A stretch of DNA of 64,000 nt from an uncultured Clostridia bacterium (GCA_934130285.1 CAKOXT010000003.1:62001-126000); one strand, 5' to 3'. Shown: positions 18,554 to 29,413, counted from the first letter of the stretch. Translations and numbers: made by a program. The notes: generated from the letters alone by a model not told the origin.

Positions 18554-21500
18554 ATGAGAGATAAAATATTGAAGAAAACCATAGCAGCAATCTGTATAAT
18601 GGCAATGATATTACCAATCTCATCAGAAGTATTGGCTAAGATAACTGAAACGGCAAAAGACACTGAGCAAAAGTTTGGAATATCACTATTTCATGAGAGT
18701 ACTTTCTTAGGAGATTCAAATCAAAAATTGAATTTTGCATATAAAGTAGGAAATAGAAATTTTTATAGGGTATATGCTGGAAATAACGATTATGAAACAA
18801 CAGCAATTTGTTTGAATAAAGATGGAAAGTTCCCTCAAGAAAAGAATGATGATCAAACAACAAATACAGGAAACTATAAGAGTTTAGGAACTGCAACTGC
18901 AGCAACATTAAAAGAAGCTTATGATAAAATAGATGATAAAAAGTCAGCACAAATTTCATGGCTTATCAATAATGTAGTTCTTCCAGAAGATTCAACTGAA
19001 TTGAAAGACTTGAAGTTAAGTAAAATATATAAAGAATTAATTGATAGTACTGCAAATACAGAAAATCCACTTACACTTGATCAAATAAAGAAAATTATGA
19101 CAGAAGATGATTTAGTATTTGCTTATCAATGTGCAGTATGGCAAGCAACAAATTATTCAACTGTAACAAATGCAGATCAAGCTGAAATTTTAAATGGAGA
19201 GTTCCAAGGAAATAATTCAGGAAGCGATTCAAGTAGCAACTGGGATTCATTAACAGGAAACGATAGATGGGGATATAGAGGTAAAAAAGGTACATACATC
19301 AACACAATGATTCAATACTATATAAACCATTTTAGTGGAACAGAAGATATAATTCCAACAGCATCATCAACAACAGTAGCTCCTAAAATAACAGTTCCAG
19401 AAGCAGTAGACGGAAAAAATGAATATGAAATAAAGGGAACAAAATTATTTATAGGACCATTCACAATTAGTTCATCAGAAGAAGGAAAACAAACAGTTGA
19501 TTATGCGATAGGATTTACTTTTAAAGATGAGGCTGGAAAGGATTTAACTATTGAACCAGGATCATCAGGATATATAATTACTGATGCTAATACAACTACA
19601 TCTCATCCATTAGCACAAACAAAAGAAGCTCTTGAGGGAAAACAATTCTATTTAGCTCTTCCTTTAAATACTAAAATAAGAACAGTAGGTATAAAACTAA
19701 CAACAGCTAGTATAAAAGCAGAGTCAACAGGAACTGTGTGGAAAGCCACAGAAGGCGATAATATGCAACCACTATTAACAATAAATAGAACAGAAACAAA
19801 AGGAAATAATGTGGAAGCAACATATACATTTACAACAAAAACTACTCCAAATTATTATGATGTAGCATTAAGAAAACATATAGTAGCAGTATATAGAAAA
19901 AATACATCAGGAAAATGGCAAATAATATATGCTGATCCAGATAAAGATAAAAAACTTGATCCAAGAACACCGGTAACAAAAACAGCAACAACAAACTCAT
20001 TTAACCAAATAGAGTATGAACATAGAAAAGATCCTATGCAATTAGAAGTTGGAGACAGAGTTGTATATGGTATAAACGTTTATAACGAAGGAGAAGATAC
20101 AGTAAGAATTACACAAATCACAGATCATATGCCTCCATCAGGAATTAGATTTATAGACGTAACAAAAGAAACGGTAGTAGATAAAGCAGCAATAAACAAA
20201 GACTGTACACAAGCAAATAGCACAGTTAGTTATAAGAAAACAAATTCACATTTGTATGAACTAAAAAAAGGGGAAAAAAGTGATACAATAGAAATTGAGT
20301 TTGAAGTTACAGAAGACGCAAAAGGAAAAATAGTAACTAACATAGCAGAAATTTCAGAAATGACAGATAAAAATGATAATCCATTGGATAATGATATTGA
20401 TTCAGCACCAAACAATGTAAAATTACCAACAACAGAAGAAGAATGGCAGAACTATACAGGAAATGATACAGAACAATTTAAAAATCCAAGTGATTTAAGT
20501 AAATCAGATTACTATTACAAAGGTCAAGAAGATGATGATGACTTTGAAAAAATTACAGTACCAGCTGAAAAGAAAATAGATTTAGCTTTAAGAAAATCAA
20601 TTGAAACAGTCAATGGAGAGGCAAAGAATAGAGCAAAAGATCCAGATACCACACCATTAACAGACGGAGATAAAAAGACAACAACATCAAATTTCTCAGA
20701 TATAAAAACAGAAGTACCAGTAAAAGTTGGAGATGTAGTTGTATATTCAATAAGAGTATTTAACGAAGGAAATGCAGACGGATTTGCAGGGGAAATCACA
20801 GATTATATTCCAGAAGGACTAGGATATATTGATGGATGTGATATTAACCAAAGCAATGCATGGAGATTAAAAATGGATCCACAATTTGAGACAGTAAAAT
20901 TAAGCACAATAACAAATGGAACAAACAATTTATCAGTAGCAGATTTTAAAAATAATTCAAGCATATCAACACAAGATGATGTAAAAAATGTCAATATAGC
21001 AAAAGGAAAAGTAACAATAACAACAGACAAACTTTCAACAGGAGAAGAAAATAAATTAAAAGCATTTGATGAAACAAACAAGAAATTAGACATACATACA
21101 GTTCAAGTTGCTTGCATAGTTTTAGATGACGCAAAAGCAAATGATACTTTAAGAAATATTGCAGCAATAACAGAATACAGAAATGAAAATCAAGAAAAAG
21201 TAACACCAGATATTGATTCAAATTCAAATAACGATTTATCAAATTTTGATGAAAAAAAACATGAAGATGATGAAGATTATGAAAAATTAGTAGTTAAAGA
21301 AACAGCATATGATTTAGCATTAAAGAAATACGTATCTGGAGTAACAGATGCATCAAACAACAAGAAAGAAATTTCTAGTGAGCAAAAAAGAGAATTAAAA
21401 ATAACAAGTGTAGATGCATTAGAGAAAAGAACAGATTCACAAGAAAAATTAGATGCGACATATTCATTTGGAACAGATAAAGCAACAAATCCAGTAGAAG

Positions 21501-23275
21501 TTAAAAAAGGTGATTATGTTACATATACATTAAGAATATACAACGAAGGTGCAACAGACGCAGTAGTTGGAGAAATATTTGATACAACACCAGAAGGATT
21601 AGAATTCCTATCAAATAGTGCTATAAATAAAAAATACGGTTGGGAACAAATGAAAACAACAGTAGCCGGTGGATGGGATAAATCCGAAGGTTTAGTAACT
21701 AAATACTATGCAAATACAGTACTACCTGCATTTGATGCAACAAAGAAAAATGATACACCATCATTTAATGATCAAACAGGTGTAGGAATAGATATGGGAG
21801 TAAGTTATCTTGAATTAAAAATAGAATTCAAAGTAACTACAGATGAAAATAAACAAATCAAAAATATAGCAGAAATAACAGTAGATGATGGTGACGACAA
21901 TGACTCAACACCAAACAATAAAGATGAAAAAGAAGATGATGAAGACTTTGATGTAATAGTACCAAAGAAATTTGACTTAGCATTAAGAAAATTTATAACA
22001 CAAATAGATGATAAAGAAATAAAAGATAGAATTCCAGAAGTAAATACAACACCATTAGATGATGGAACAGAAACAACAGCAAAATATGAACATACTAAAG
22101 AACCAAAAGTAGTTGTAAAAGGACAAAAAGTAATATATACATTAAGAGTTTACAATGAAGGAACAATGGATGGATATGCTTCAGAAATAACAGATGATTT
22201 ACCAGAGGGAATAACATTCTTACCAGAAGATGAAGTCAACTTAGAATATAAATGGAAGATGTATGATAAAGATGGTAAAGAAACTGAAGATGTAGAAAAG
22301 GCAGTAACAATCAAAACAGATTATGGTTCAAAAGAAAATGGAGTTGCTACAACAAAACCAGATGATTACACAAAAGAAAAATATCCATATTATAAATCAA
22401 ATTCAAACTTATTAGTAGCATATGATAAATCAACAATGAAATCTGGACCAGATTACATCGATGTAAAAGTAGCATTTGAAGTAACACAAGAAAGTGTAAC
22501 TGATGGAAATAAAGAAATAGTAAATACAGCAGAAATTTCAAAATGCAAAGACAAAGATAATAAAGATGTTGAAGATATAGACTCAACACCTGGAAATGGT
22601 AAAGAAGATGAAGATGATATTGATAAAGAATACTTAGTATTAAAATACTTTGATTTATCATTATTAAAATATGTAAGTAAAGTAATGGTAACAGAAGATG
22701 GTGTTACAAAAGAAACAGAAACAGGATATGATGGAACAGAAAATCCAGAGCCAGTAGTAAAAGTCGAATTAAATAAAAAGAAATTAGCTAAAACAGAAGT
22801 TAAATATGTATACACAATTAAGATAACAAACGAAGGTGAAATAGAAGGATATGCTAAAGAAATAAAAGACAGAATACCAGATGGATTAGCTTTCTATGAA
22901 GAAGATAATACAGAATACAACTGGAAAGTACTAGAAGAAGGAATTGTAACAACAGATTACTTAAAAGACACATTATTAAAACCTGGAGAAAGCGCAACAG
23001 TTCCAATAGTATTAAGATGGGTAAACTCAGAGACAAACTTGGGACAAAAAATAAATGTAGCTGAAATAAGTAAAGATGAAAATGAATATGGTGTACCAGA
23101 TATTGATTCAACACCTGATAACAACAAAGACGGTGAAGATGATCAAGACGAAGCACTTGTATTACTATCAATTAATACAGGTTCTGCACCATTATATATA
23201 ACATTAATAACAATAATAACAGCAATACTTGGAACAGGAGCATACTTAATATACAGTAAAGTTATAAAAAAATAA
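18554..23275 (+). CDS. giant surface adhesin 1: thioester-like domain, five repeats, C-terminal membrane anchor
   Basis: A 1573-residue exported protein with AGGAGAAGAG before ATG 18554. A signal peptide (1-28) is followed by a domain with Cys86 (AICLNKD) and Gln192 in YQCAVW, the Cys and Q-x-x-aromatic/aliphatic-W pair of Gram-positive thioester adhesin domains (PF08341-like). Five repeats then begin at about 432, 672, 915, 1138 and 1368, each opening with a version of DLALRKFI, containing VVYTIRVYNEGxxD and IPEGL, and ending with NIAEI and an acidic Asp/Glu-rich linker. They resemble DUF11-type Ig-like repeats with candidate Lys/Asn isopeptide bonds. The C-terminus has SINTGSAP, one hydrophobic helix and a Lys-rich tail, the layout of a sorting signal without LPxTG. 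It probably binds host or microbial surfaces covalently (inference). Confidence 0.78.
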   Translation: MRDKILKKTIAAICIMAMILPISSEVLAKITETAKDTEQKFGISLFHESTFLGDSNQKLNFAYKVGNRNFYRVYAGNNDYETTAICLNKDGKFPQEKNDDQTTNTGNYKSLGTATAATLKEAYDKIDDKKSAQISWLINNVVLPEDSTELKDLKLSKIYKELIDSTANTENPLTLDQIKKIMTEDDLVFAYQCAVWQATNYSTVTNADQAEILNGEFQGNNSGSDSSSNWDSLTGNDRWGYRGKKGTYINTMIQYYINHFSGTEDIIPTASSTTVAPKITVPEAVDGKNEYEIKGTKLFIGPFTISSSEEGKQTVDYAIGFTFKDEAGKDLTIEPGSSGYIITDANTTTSHPLAQTKEALEGKQFYLALPLNTKIRTVGIKLTTASIKAESTGTVWKATEGDNMQPLLTINRTETKGNNVEATYTFTTKTTPNYYDVALRKHIVAVYRKNTSGKWQIIYADPDKDKKLDPRTPVTKTATTNSFNQIEYEHRKDPMQLEVGDRVVYGINVYNEGEDTVRITQITDHMPPSGIRFIDVTKETVVDKAAINKDCTQANSTVSYKKTNSHLYELKKGEKSDTIEIEFEVTEDAKGKIVTNIAEISEMTDKNDNPLDNDIDSAPNNVKLPTTEEEWQNYTGNDTEQFKNPSDLSKSDYYYKGQEDDDDFEKITVPAEKKIDLALRKSIETVNGEAKNRAKDPDTTPLTDGDKKTTTSNFSDIKTEVPVKVGDVVVYSIRVFNEGNADGFAGEITDYIPEGLGYIDGCDINQSNAWRLKMDPQFETVKLSTITNGTNNLSVADFKNNSSISTQDDVKNVNIAKGKVTITTDKLSTGEENKLKAFDETNKKLDIHTVQVACIVLDDAKANDTLRNIAAITEYRNENQEKVTPDIDSNSNNDLSNFDEKKHEDDEDYEKLVVKETAYDLALKKYVSGVTDASNNKKEISSEQKRELKITSVDALEKRTDSQEKLDATYSFGTDKATNPVEVKKGDYVTYTLRIYNEGATDAVVGEIFDTTPEGLEFLSNSAINKKYGWEQMKTTVAGGWDKSEGLVTKYYANTVLPAFDATKKNDTPSFNDQTGVGIDMGVSYLELKIEFKVTTDENKQIKNIAEITVDDGDDNDSTPNNKDEKEDDEDFDVIVPKKFDLALRKFITQIDDKEIKDRIPEVNTTPLDDGTETTAKYEHTKEPKVVVKGQKVIYTLRVYNEGTMDGYASEITDDLPEGITFLPEDEVNLEYKWKMYDKDGKETEDVEKAVTIKTDYGSKENGVATTKPDDYTKEKYPYYKSNSNLLVAYDKSTMKSGPDYIDVKVAFEVTQESVTDGNKEIVNTAEISKCKDKDNKDVEDIDSTPGNGKEDEDDIDKEYLVLKYFDLSLLKYVSKVMVTEDGVTKETETGYDGTENPEPVVKVELNKKKLAKTEVKYVYTIKITNEGEIEGYAKEIKDRIPDGLAFYEEDNTEYNWKVLEEGIVTTDYLKDTLLKPGESATVPIVLRWVNSETNLGQKINVAEISKDENEYGVPDIDSTPDNNKDGEDDQDEALVLLSINTGSAPLYITLITIITAILGTGAYLIYSKVIKK

Positions 23276-23285
23276 CACTAAAAAT

Positions 23286-23322
23286 AAAAAAGATCTAATC
23301 TTATAAAGGTTAGATCTTTTTT
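23286..23322 (+). terminator. intrinsic terminator of adhesin 1
   Basis: AAAAAAGATCTAATC (23286-23300) pairs with GGTTAGATCTTTTTT (23308-23322) apart from one small mismatch. Confidence 0.85.
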
Positions 23323-23424
23323 ATTTATACATAAGAAAACTAAATACTTTTTTACGGTATAAAGCTAAATAAAACTCAAAAGCTTTAAAATGCCAAATAA
23401 ATAAAGAAAAAGTTACCATAAAGC

Positions 23425-23453
23425 TTGCAAATGTAACAAAAATGTAATATAAT
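23425..23453 (+). promoter_or_regulatory. promoter of adhesin 2
   Basis: TTGCAA (23425-23430), 17-base spacer, TATAAT (23448-23453), 80 bases before the start codon. Confidence 0.5.
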
Positions 23454-23533
23454 TGAAATGTGTGGAAACTCAAGAATTCCGTAAGGAAATATCGAATAAT
23501 ATAAATATAAAAAGGATGTTTAAGGAGGATATT

Positions 23534-26500
23534 GTGGAAAGAAAAAATATTTTAAAGAAAATTATAGCAAGTTTCTGTTTATTAGTAATTGCATTGCCAA
23601 GCTTTTCTCAAGTAATTGGGGCAACAATGGACAGTGTAGGAAAAACAGGAGACACAGCAAAATTTGGAATTAGCTTTTTAAACAAAAATGGATGGGGATA
23701 CAAAATCCAAAACAGATTAACATACAGAGTGTATGAAGACAAAAATTCAAGCAAAGATTACAGTAGAGATATTTATTGCTTAGATTATACAAAAAAATTC
23801 CCAAACGAAGATTCAAATAAAACAACATTCACAAATAAAGGAAGCTTAACAAGTTCAATCACCAATAAAGAAAAAATTGAATTAATCGCACAAAACATGT
23901 ATTTAACAAGCATGACTGATGAAGAAAAAGATGAAGTATTATCAAAAATATTCGCAGATATAATAAATAGAACTTCAACAAATGCTAACCCAGTAACATT
24001 AGAATATATTAAGAAAACAATAAACGAAGATGATATATTCTTTGCTCAACAATGTGCTATTTGGAAATACACAAACAACTTAGAATGGCAAGGAGCATCA
24101 ATTTGGTTAACGAATAAAGAAAACCCATCAGACACAGACTGGTATCAAATATCAAATGTTGGAGAAGCAAGATTCGCATTCATGCAGGAAATTTATACAT
24201 ATTTAACAAGTGAAAAATTAAAAAGCGAATCAGAACTTACAAATCCATCATTTGTAAAGAGCGATAAAACATCAACAGAAACAGAAGAAGGATACATAGT
24301 TGGTCCTTTCCACATTAAATCTGGAACAAACACAAATTATACAGTTTCAATTGAAGATCAATCAGGATCTAAATTGACAACATATACAGTAGTTGACAAA
24401 GATGGAAATAAAATAGCAAACAAATTAGAAGATGCTATTGATAAAGATTTTTATATAAGAGTTCCATTAAAAACAACTGCAACAAAGGTAGTATTAAAAT
24501 TAAATTATAATTCATATAAAACAACAACATCACTATGGGAAAACGGAGAAAATGATTCTCAACCATTACTAGAAGTTGAAAAAGAGAAAATCCCAGGTGA
24601 AGACAAAGATGAAGCACCAATAGAAAGACCAGAAAAAATATATGACTTAGCATTAAGAAAATACATAATAAAAGTAGGAGATAAAGAAATAACAAATAGA
24701 AGACCTACAATTACATATAACAAAGAAGACAAAGAAATAAATTATAAACACAAAAAAGATCCAGTTGTATTAAATGCTGGAGATACAGTAGTATATGAAA
24801 TAACTGTATATAATGAAGGAAATCAAAAAGGAAAAGCAACAAGAGTAAAAGATTATTTACCAGCAGGACTAGAATTCGTAAAAAATAGTGAAATAAACAA
24901 AGAATATGGTTGGATGGCTTCACAAGATGGTTCATACATAGTAACAGCATATACACAAGACTATGAATTAGATCCATTTAATGAAGAAACAAAAAAATTA
25001 TCTAGCGTAAGCCTAAAAGTTGAATGTAAAGTTAAAGAATCAGTAACATCAGGAGTATTAACAAATGTAGCTGAAATAGCAGAAGATAACATTGATGATA
25101 TAGATTCAGAACCAGGAACAATAGATATAAGTAAAATTAATTTACCAGATTATAAAGGTAAAGATTCTAATAAAGAAGACTTAACTGATTCAGATTATTT
25201 TTATAGAGGACAAGAAGATGATGATGACTTTGAAAAGGTTACAGTAGAAAATCCAAAAATAGATTTAGCATTAAGAAAATACATTTCAACAGTTAATGGA
25301 GAAAATCAAAATAGAGAACCACAAGTAGATGTAACAGGACTAGTAAATGGAACATCAACAACAGCAACATATAAACATTCAAAAGTTCCAGTACAAGTTA
25401 AAAAAGGTGATATAGTTATATATTCAATAAGAGTGTATAATGAAGGTGATCAAGATGCATACGCAAATGAGATCACAGACTATATACCAGAAGGTTTAGG
25501 ATTCATAATGAATCACAAAACAAACTATACAAATAACTGGAAAGTTACATCAACAGGAAATAAAATAGTAAAATTAAATACAATAGAAAACGCAACAAAG
25601 AACTTATCAATATCAGATTTCCAAGGCGTTAGTTCAATAGATGATGTTGATGTTGTTACAGGAAAAGCAACAATCAAAACAAACAAATTAAAATATGAAC
25701 AAGGAAGCACAGAAAACTTAATAGAAGCATTTGATAAAACAAAAACAGAACCATCAAGCAAAGTAGTTCAAGTAGCTTGCGTAGTAGTAGCTGATGAAAT
25801 ATCAGATGAAACAATTAAAAATATTGCAGCAGTTACACAACATAGTGATGCAAATGGAAATACAAATGTTACAGATAGAGATTCACAACCAGAAGAAATA
25901 GATATTGCTAACTATCCAGATAACAGCAACATTCAAGATGATGATGACTTTGAAAAATTAGTATTAATTAATAAAAAATATGATTTAGCATTAAAGAAAT
26001 TCTTATCAGCAGTTGAAGGAAAAGAAATTACACCTTCAAGATTACAAAAAGTAAATACAGCACCATTACAAGAAGGAAAAGAAGATGCTGAATACACAAT
26101 GGATAAATCAGTAGTAAAAGTTGCAACAGGAAACTCAGTAGTATACACAATTAGAGTATACAACGAAGGTGAACAAGATGCATATGCAGAAGAAGTAAAA
26201 GACAACATTCCAGAAGGACTTGAATATATAGAAGACAGCGAAATAAATAAAACATACAGATGGAAAGTAGAAGATGGAAAAGTTGTTACAGATTACTTAT
26301 CAAAAGAAGTAAATCCTGATAAACAAATCAAAGCATTTGATAAAGCAACAGGAGAAATTAGTTATCAAGAAGTAAAAATAGAGTTTAAAGTAGTAAGTAA
26401 AGAAGCGAAAGTTATAAAAAATATAGCTGAAATAAAAACAGATGATGGTGATGATATAGATTCAACACCAGACAACAATAAAGAAGACGAAGATGACCAA

Positions 26501-27748
26501 GATTATGATAATATCATTCCAGCAGTATATGACTTAGCATTACAAAAATTCATAACAAAATTAGATGATAAAGATATCACATCAAGAGTTCCATTATTAT
26601 CAATAGATGAAGATGGAAAAATAACATATAATCATACACAAGATCCTTTAACAGTAGCAAATCAAAGCACTGTAGTATACACAATTAGAGTATACAATGA
26701 AGGAACAATAGAAGCATATGTTGAAGAAGTAAAAGACAATATTCCAGAAGGATTAGTATTCTTACCAGATAATGAAATAAACCAAAAATATGGTTGGAAA
26801 TTATATGATGAAAATGGACAAGAAACAGATAATGTAGATGAAGCAAAATACGTTAGAACAGATTATTTATCAGAAGCTAAATCAGCAGAAAGAGGAGAAA
26901 ATAATCAATTAAAACCTTTTGACAAAGCATTAGGAATTACAGATTCAAATCCAGATTACAGAGATGTGCAAGTAGCATTTAAAGTAGATCAATCAAAAAT
27001 GAGTACAATGGAAAGAAGAATTAAAAATATAGCTGAAATAACAGCAGACAACGGTGACGATATAGATTCAACACCAGATAATGATAACCCAGACGAAGAT
27101 GATCAAGACGATGAAGAAATCGAATTAAAATATTTCGACTTATCATTATTAAAATATGTAACTAAAGTAGTAGTAAACGAAGACGGGGTAGTAAAAGAAA
27201 TAGAAACTGGACATACAGGAGCAGAAAACCCTGAACCAGCAGTAAAAGTTGAAATCAACAGAAAGAAATTAGACAAAACAGCAGTAACATTTATTTATAC
27301 AATAAAAGTTACAAACGAAGGTGAAATAGAAGGTTATGCTAAAGAAGTAAAAGATAGAATTCCAGAAGGTCTTGAGTTCTATACAGAAGATAATCCACAA
27401 TGGAAAATCTTAGAAGACGGAATAGTAACAACAGATGCTTTAGCAGATACATTATTAAAACCAGGTGAAAGTGCAACAGTTGAAATAGCATTAAGATGGA
27501 AAAGAGATGCAAACAACCTTGGATTAAAAGTTAACACAGCTGAAATCAGTAAAGATCAAAATGATTATAATACACCAGATATTGATTCAACACCAGACAA
27601 TAATATAGATGGTGAAGATGATCAAGATACAGCACCAGTTATTTTATCAATCACAACAGGTTCTGCACCTACATACATAGTATTAACAATCACAATAATG
27701 ACTATATTATCAACTGGATGTTATGCAATTAAGAAATTCGTGTTATAG
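23534..27748 (+). CDS. giant surface adhesin 2, paralogue of adhesin 1
   Basis: A 1404-residue protein starting at GTG 23534, five bases after AAGGAGG; this gives an N-terminus colinear with adhesin 1 (ERKNILKKIIAS versus RDKILKKTIAA). After the signal peptide (1-30), Cys82 (IYCLDY) and Gln173 (QCAIW) form the candidate thioester pair. Five repeats begin at about 372, 576, 819, 999 and 1201 with YDLALRKYI-type openings, each with a TIRVYNEG core and acidic linker such as DIDSTPDNN. The last repeat and C-terminus are very close to adhesin 1, ending SITTGSAP, a hydrophobic helix and a short KK tail. The pair clearly arose by tandem duplication. Alternating Asp-rich linkers may bind calcium (inference). 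The two genes have separate promoters and terminators. Confidence 0.78.
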   Translation: MERKNILKKIIASFCLLVIALPSFSQVIGATMDSVGKTGDTAKFGISFLNKNGWGYKIQNRLTYRVYEDKNSSKDYSRDIYCLDYTKKFPNEDSNKTTFTNKGSLTSSITNKEKIELIAQNMYLTSMTDEEKDEVLSKIFADIINRTSTNANPVTLEYIKKTINEDDIFFAQQCAIWKYTNNLEWQGASIWLTNKENPSDTDWYQISNVGEARFAFMQEIYTYLTSEKLKSESELTNPSFVKSDKTSTETEEGYIVGPFHIKSGTNTNYTVSIEDQSGSKLTTYTVVDKDGNKIANKLEDAIDKDFYIRVPLKTTATKVVLKLNYNSYKTTTSLWENGENDSQPLLEVEKEKIPGEDKDEAPIERPEKIYDLALRKYIIKVGDKEITNRRPTITYNKEDKEINYKHKKDPVVLNAGDTVVYEITVYNEGNQKGKATRVKDYLPAGLEFVKNSEINKEYGWMASQDGSYIVTAYTQDYELDPFNEETKKLSSVSLKVECKVKESVTSGVLTNVAEIAEDNIDDIDSEPGTIDISKINLPDYKGKDSNKEDLTDSDYFYRGQEDDDDFEKVTVENPKIDLALRKYISTVNGENQNREPQVDVTGLVNGTSTTATYKHSKVPVQVKKGDIVIYSIRVYNEGDQDAYANEITDYIPEGLGFIMNHKTNYTNNWKVTSTGNKIVKLNTIENATKNLSISDFQGVSSIDDVDVVTGKATIKTNKLKYEQGSTENLIEAFDKTKTEPSSKVVQVACVVVADEISDETIKNIAAVTQHSDANGNTNVTDRDSQPEEIDIANYPDNSNIQDDDDFEKLVLINKKYDLALKKFLSAVEGKEITPSRLQKVNTAPLQEGKEDAEYTMDKSVVKVATGNSVVYTIRVYNEGEQDAYAEEVKDNIPEGLEYIEDSEINKTYRWKVEDGKVVTDYLSKEVNPDKQIKAFDKATGEISYQEVKIEFKVVSKEAKVIKNIAEIKTDDGDDIDSTPDNNKEDEDDQDYDNIIPAVYDLALQKFITKLDDKDITSRVPLLSIDEDGKITYNHTQDPLTVANQSTVVYTIRVYNEGTIEAYVEEVKDNIPEGLVFLPDNEINQKYGWKLYDENGQETDNVDEAKYVRTDYLSEAKSAERGENNQLKPFDKALGITDSNPDYRDVQVAFKVDQSKMSTMERRIKNIAEITADNGDDIDSTPDNDNPDEDDQDDEEIELKYFDLSLLKYVTKVVVNEDGVVKEIETGHTGAENPEPAVKVEINRKKLDKTAVTFIYTIKVTNEGEIEGYAKEVKDRIPEGLEFYTEDNPQWKILEDGIVTTDALADTLLKPGESATVEIALRWKRDANNLGLKVNTAEISKDQNDYNTPDIDSTPDNNIDGEDDQDTAPVILSITTGSAPTYIVLTITIMTILSTGCYAIKKFVL

Positions 27749-27763
27749 AATTTATTTAAATAA

Positions 27764-27797
27764 GAAGGGCTAAATAGAAATATTTAGCTCTTTTTTT
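27764..27797 (+). terminator. intrinsic terminator of adhesin 2
   Basis: GGGCTAAATA (27767-27776) pairs with TATTTAGCTC (27781-27790) with one G-U pair, then seven T. Confidence 0.85.
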
Positions 27798-27865
27798 GTT
27801 TTCAAGAAATACACAGATTCTTCACTAAAAGTGGATAAATCAAAGAAAAGAAAGGAGAAAAGAAG

Positions 27866-29392
27866 ATATTAACAATAATAAACAGCATATCATTAATAGG
27901 AATAAACGGATATAAGATAGAAGTTCAAGTAGATGTTAGTAATAATATGCCCAAATGGGAAATCGTAGGTTTGCCAGATATCAGTATAAAAGAGTCAAAA
28001 GAAAGAGTACAAGCAGCCATAAAAAATAGTGGGTACGAATTAAGAAGCAAAAAGATCTTAATAAATTTAGCACCAGCTGAAATAAAAAAAGAGGGTTCAG
28101 TATTTGATTTAGCAATGGCAATAGGAATTTTAAATAATTTAGAATACATACACAATAAAAAATTAAATGAATACGCATTTATAGGAGAATTATCTTTAGA
28201 TGGCAAAATAAACGCCATATCAGGAGTTTTGCCGATGTGCATAGAATTACAGCAAATAGGAATAAAAAAGGTAATATTGCCAAAAGAATGTCAAACAGAA
28301 GCAAGTATAACAAAAGGACTAGAAGTATACGGGGTAGAAACATTAAAAGAGACAATAGAATTTTTAAACGGAGAAAAGAAAGTAGAAAGATCAGAAACAC
28401 ATTTAGATCAAATACTAGATCATAGAACCATGAGTAAAATAGATTATTCAGAAGTAAAGGGACAGCATGAAGCTAAGAGAGCACTAGAAATATCAGCAGC
28501 AGGAGGCCATAATTGTTTACTAATAGGAAGTCCTGGAGCAGGAAAAACAATGTTAGCCAAAAGACTCACTACAATCTTGCCAGATATGACTTTTGAAGAA
28601 GCACTTGAAGTAACCAAAATTCACAGCATAGCAGGAATGACAAAAAAGAGTCAATTAATAACAGAAAGACCATTTAGAAATCCACATCATACAGCATCAA
28701 AAGTCGCATTAATAGGTGGTGGTAAAGATGCTAAGCCAGGCGAAATAAGCTTAGCACATAGAGGAATATTGTTTTTAGATGAATTACCAGAATTCAATAA
28801 AACGTCATTGGAAGTACTTAGATTACCATTAGAAGACAGAAAAGTTTTAATATCAAGAGCTAGCAAAACTTGTGAGTATCCAAGTAACTTCATGCTAATA
28901 GCAAGTATGAATCCTTGCCCTTGTGGTTATTATGGCTCAAACGAAAAAGAATGTACATGTTCATCAAATGAAATCGCAAAATACATACATAAAATAAGTG
29001 GACCGCTATTAGACAGAATAGACATACAAGTTGAGGTTCAAAATGTTGAATATAAAAAAATGATAGAAACTAGGCAAGAAGAGAGTTCTCAAGAAATAAG
29101 AAAAAGAGTAAATAAAGCACGAAAAATCCAAGAAGAAAGATATAAAGAATACAATATTTTTTCAAATGCAGAACTAACACCAAAGCTAATAGAAAAATAT
29201 TGCAAAATAGATAGTGAAAGTAAAGCATTATTAGAAACAGCATTTAAAAAATTAAATCTAAGTTCAAGAGCATATAACAGAATATTAAAAGTATCACGAA
29301 CAATTGCAGATTTAAATGGAAGAGAAGAAATCATAAAATCAGATATTGCTGAAGCAATACAATATAGGAGTTTAGATAAGAAATATTTTTAA
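27866..29392 (+). CDS. comM: ComM/YifB-family Mg-chelatase-like AAA+ ATPase, probable ATA start
   Basis: A 508-residue protein of the YifB/ComM family, an AAA+ helicase-like protein linked to branch migration in natural transformation in other bacteria. Domains: N-terminal Lon-protease-like fold (1-170, with GINGYKIEVQVDVS and IVGLPDISIKESKERV), AAA+ core (about 190-390, Walker A GSPGAGKT, Walker B ILFLDELPEF) with a Cys-rich CPCGYYG...CTC insert, and the C-terminal Mg-chelatase domain. The conserved N-terminus continues upstream of the first ATG (27947) to ATA 27866, eight bases after AAAGGAG (27851-27857); no ATG, GTG or TTG lies between. The length then equals the usual family length. dprA follows 21 bases downstream, a common pairing. 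Confidence 0.92.
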   Translation: MLTIINSISLIGINGYKIEVQVDVSNNMPKWEIVGLPDISIKESKERVQAAIKNSGYELRSKKILINLAPAEIKKEGSVFDLAMAIGILNNLEYIHNKKLNEYAFIGELSLDGKINAISGVLPMCIELQQIGIKKVILPKECQTEASITKGLEVYGVETLKETIEFLNGEKKVERSETHLDQILDHRTMSKIDYSEVKGQHEAKRALEISAAGGHNCLLIGSPGAGKTMLAKRLTTILPDMTFEEALEVTKIHSIAGMTKKSQLITERPFRNPHHTASKVALIGGGKDAKPGEISLAHRGILFLDELPEFNKTSLEVLRLPLEDRKVLISRASKTCEYPSNFMLIASMNPCPCGYYGSNEKECTCSSNEIAKYIHKISGPLLDRIDIQVEVQNVEYKKMIETRQEESSQEIRKRVNKARKIQEERYKEYNIFSNAELTPKLIEKYCKIDSESKALLETAFKKLNLSSRAYNRILKVSRTIADLNGREEIIKSDIAEAIQYRSLDKKYF

Positions 29393-29413
29393 CAACAGAA
29401 AGGGATGAAGTAA

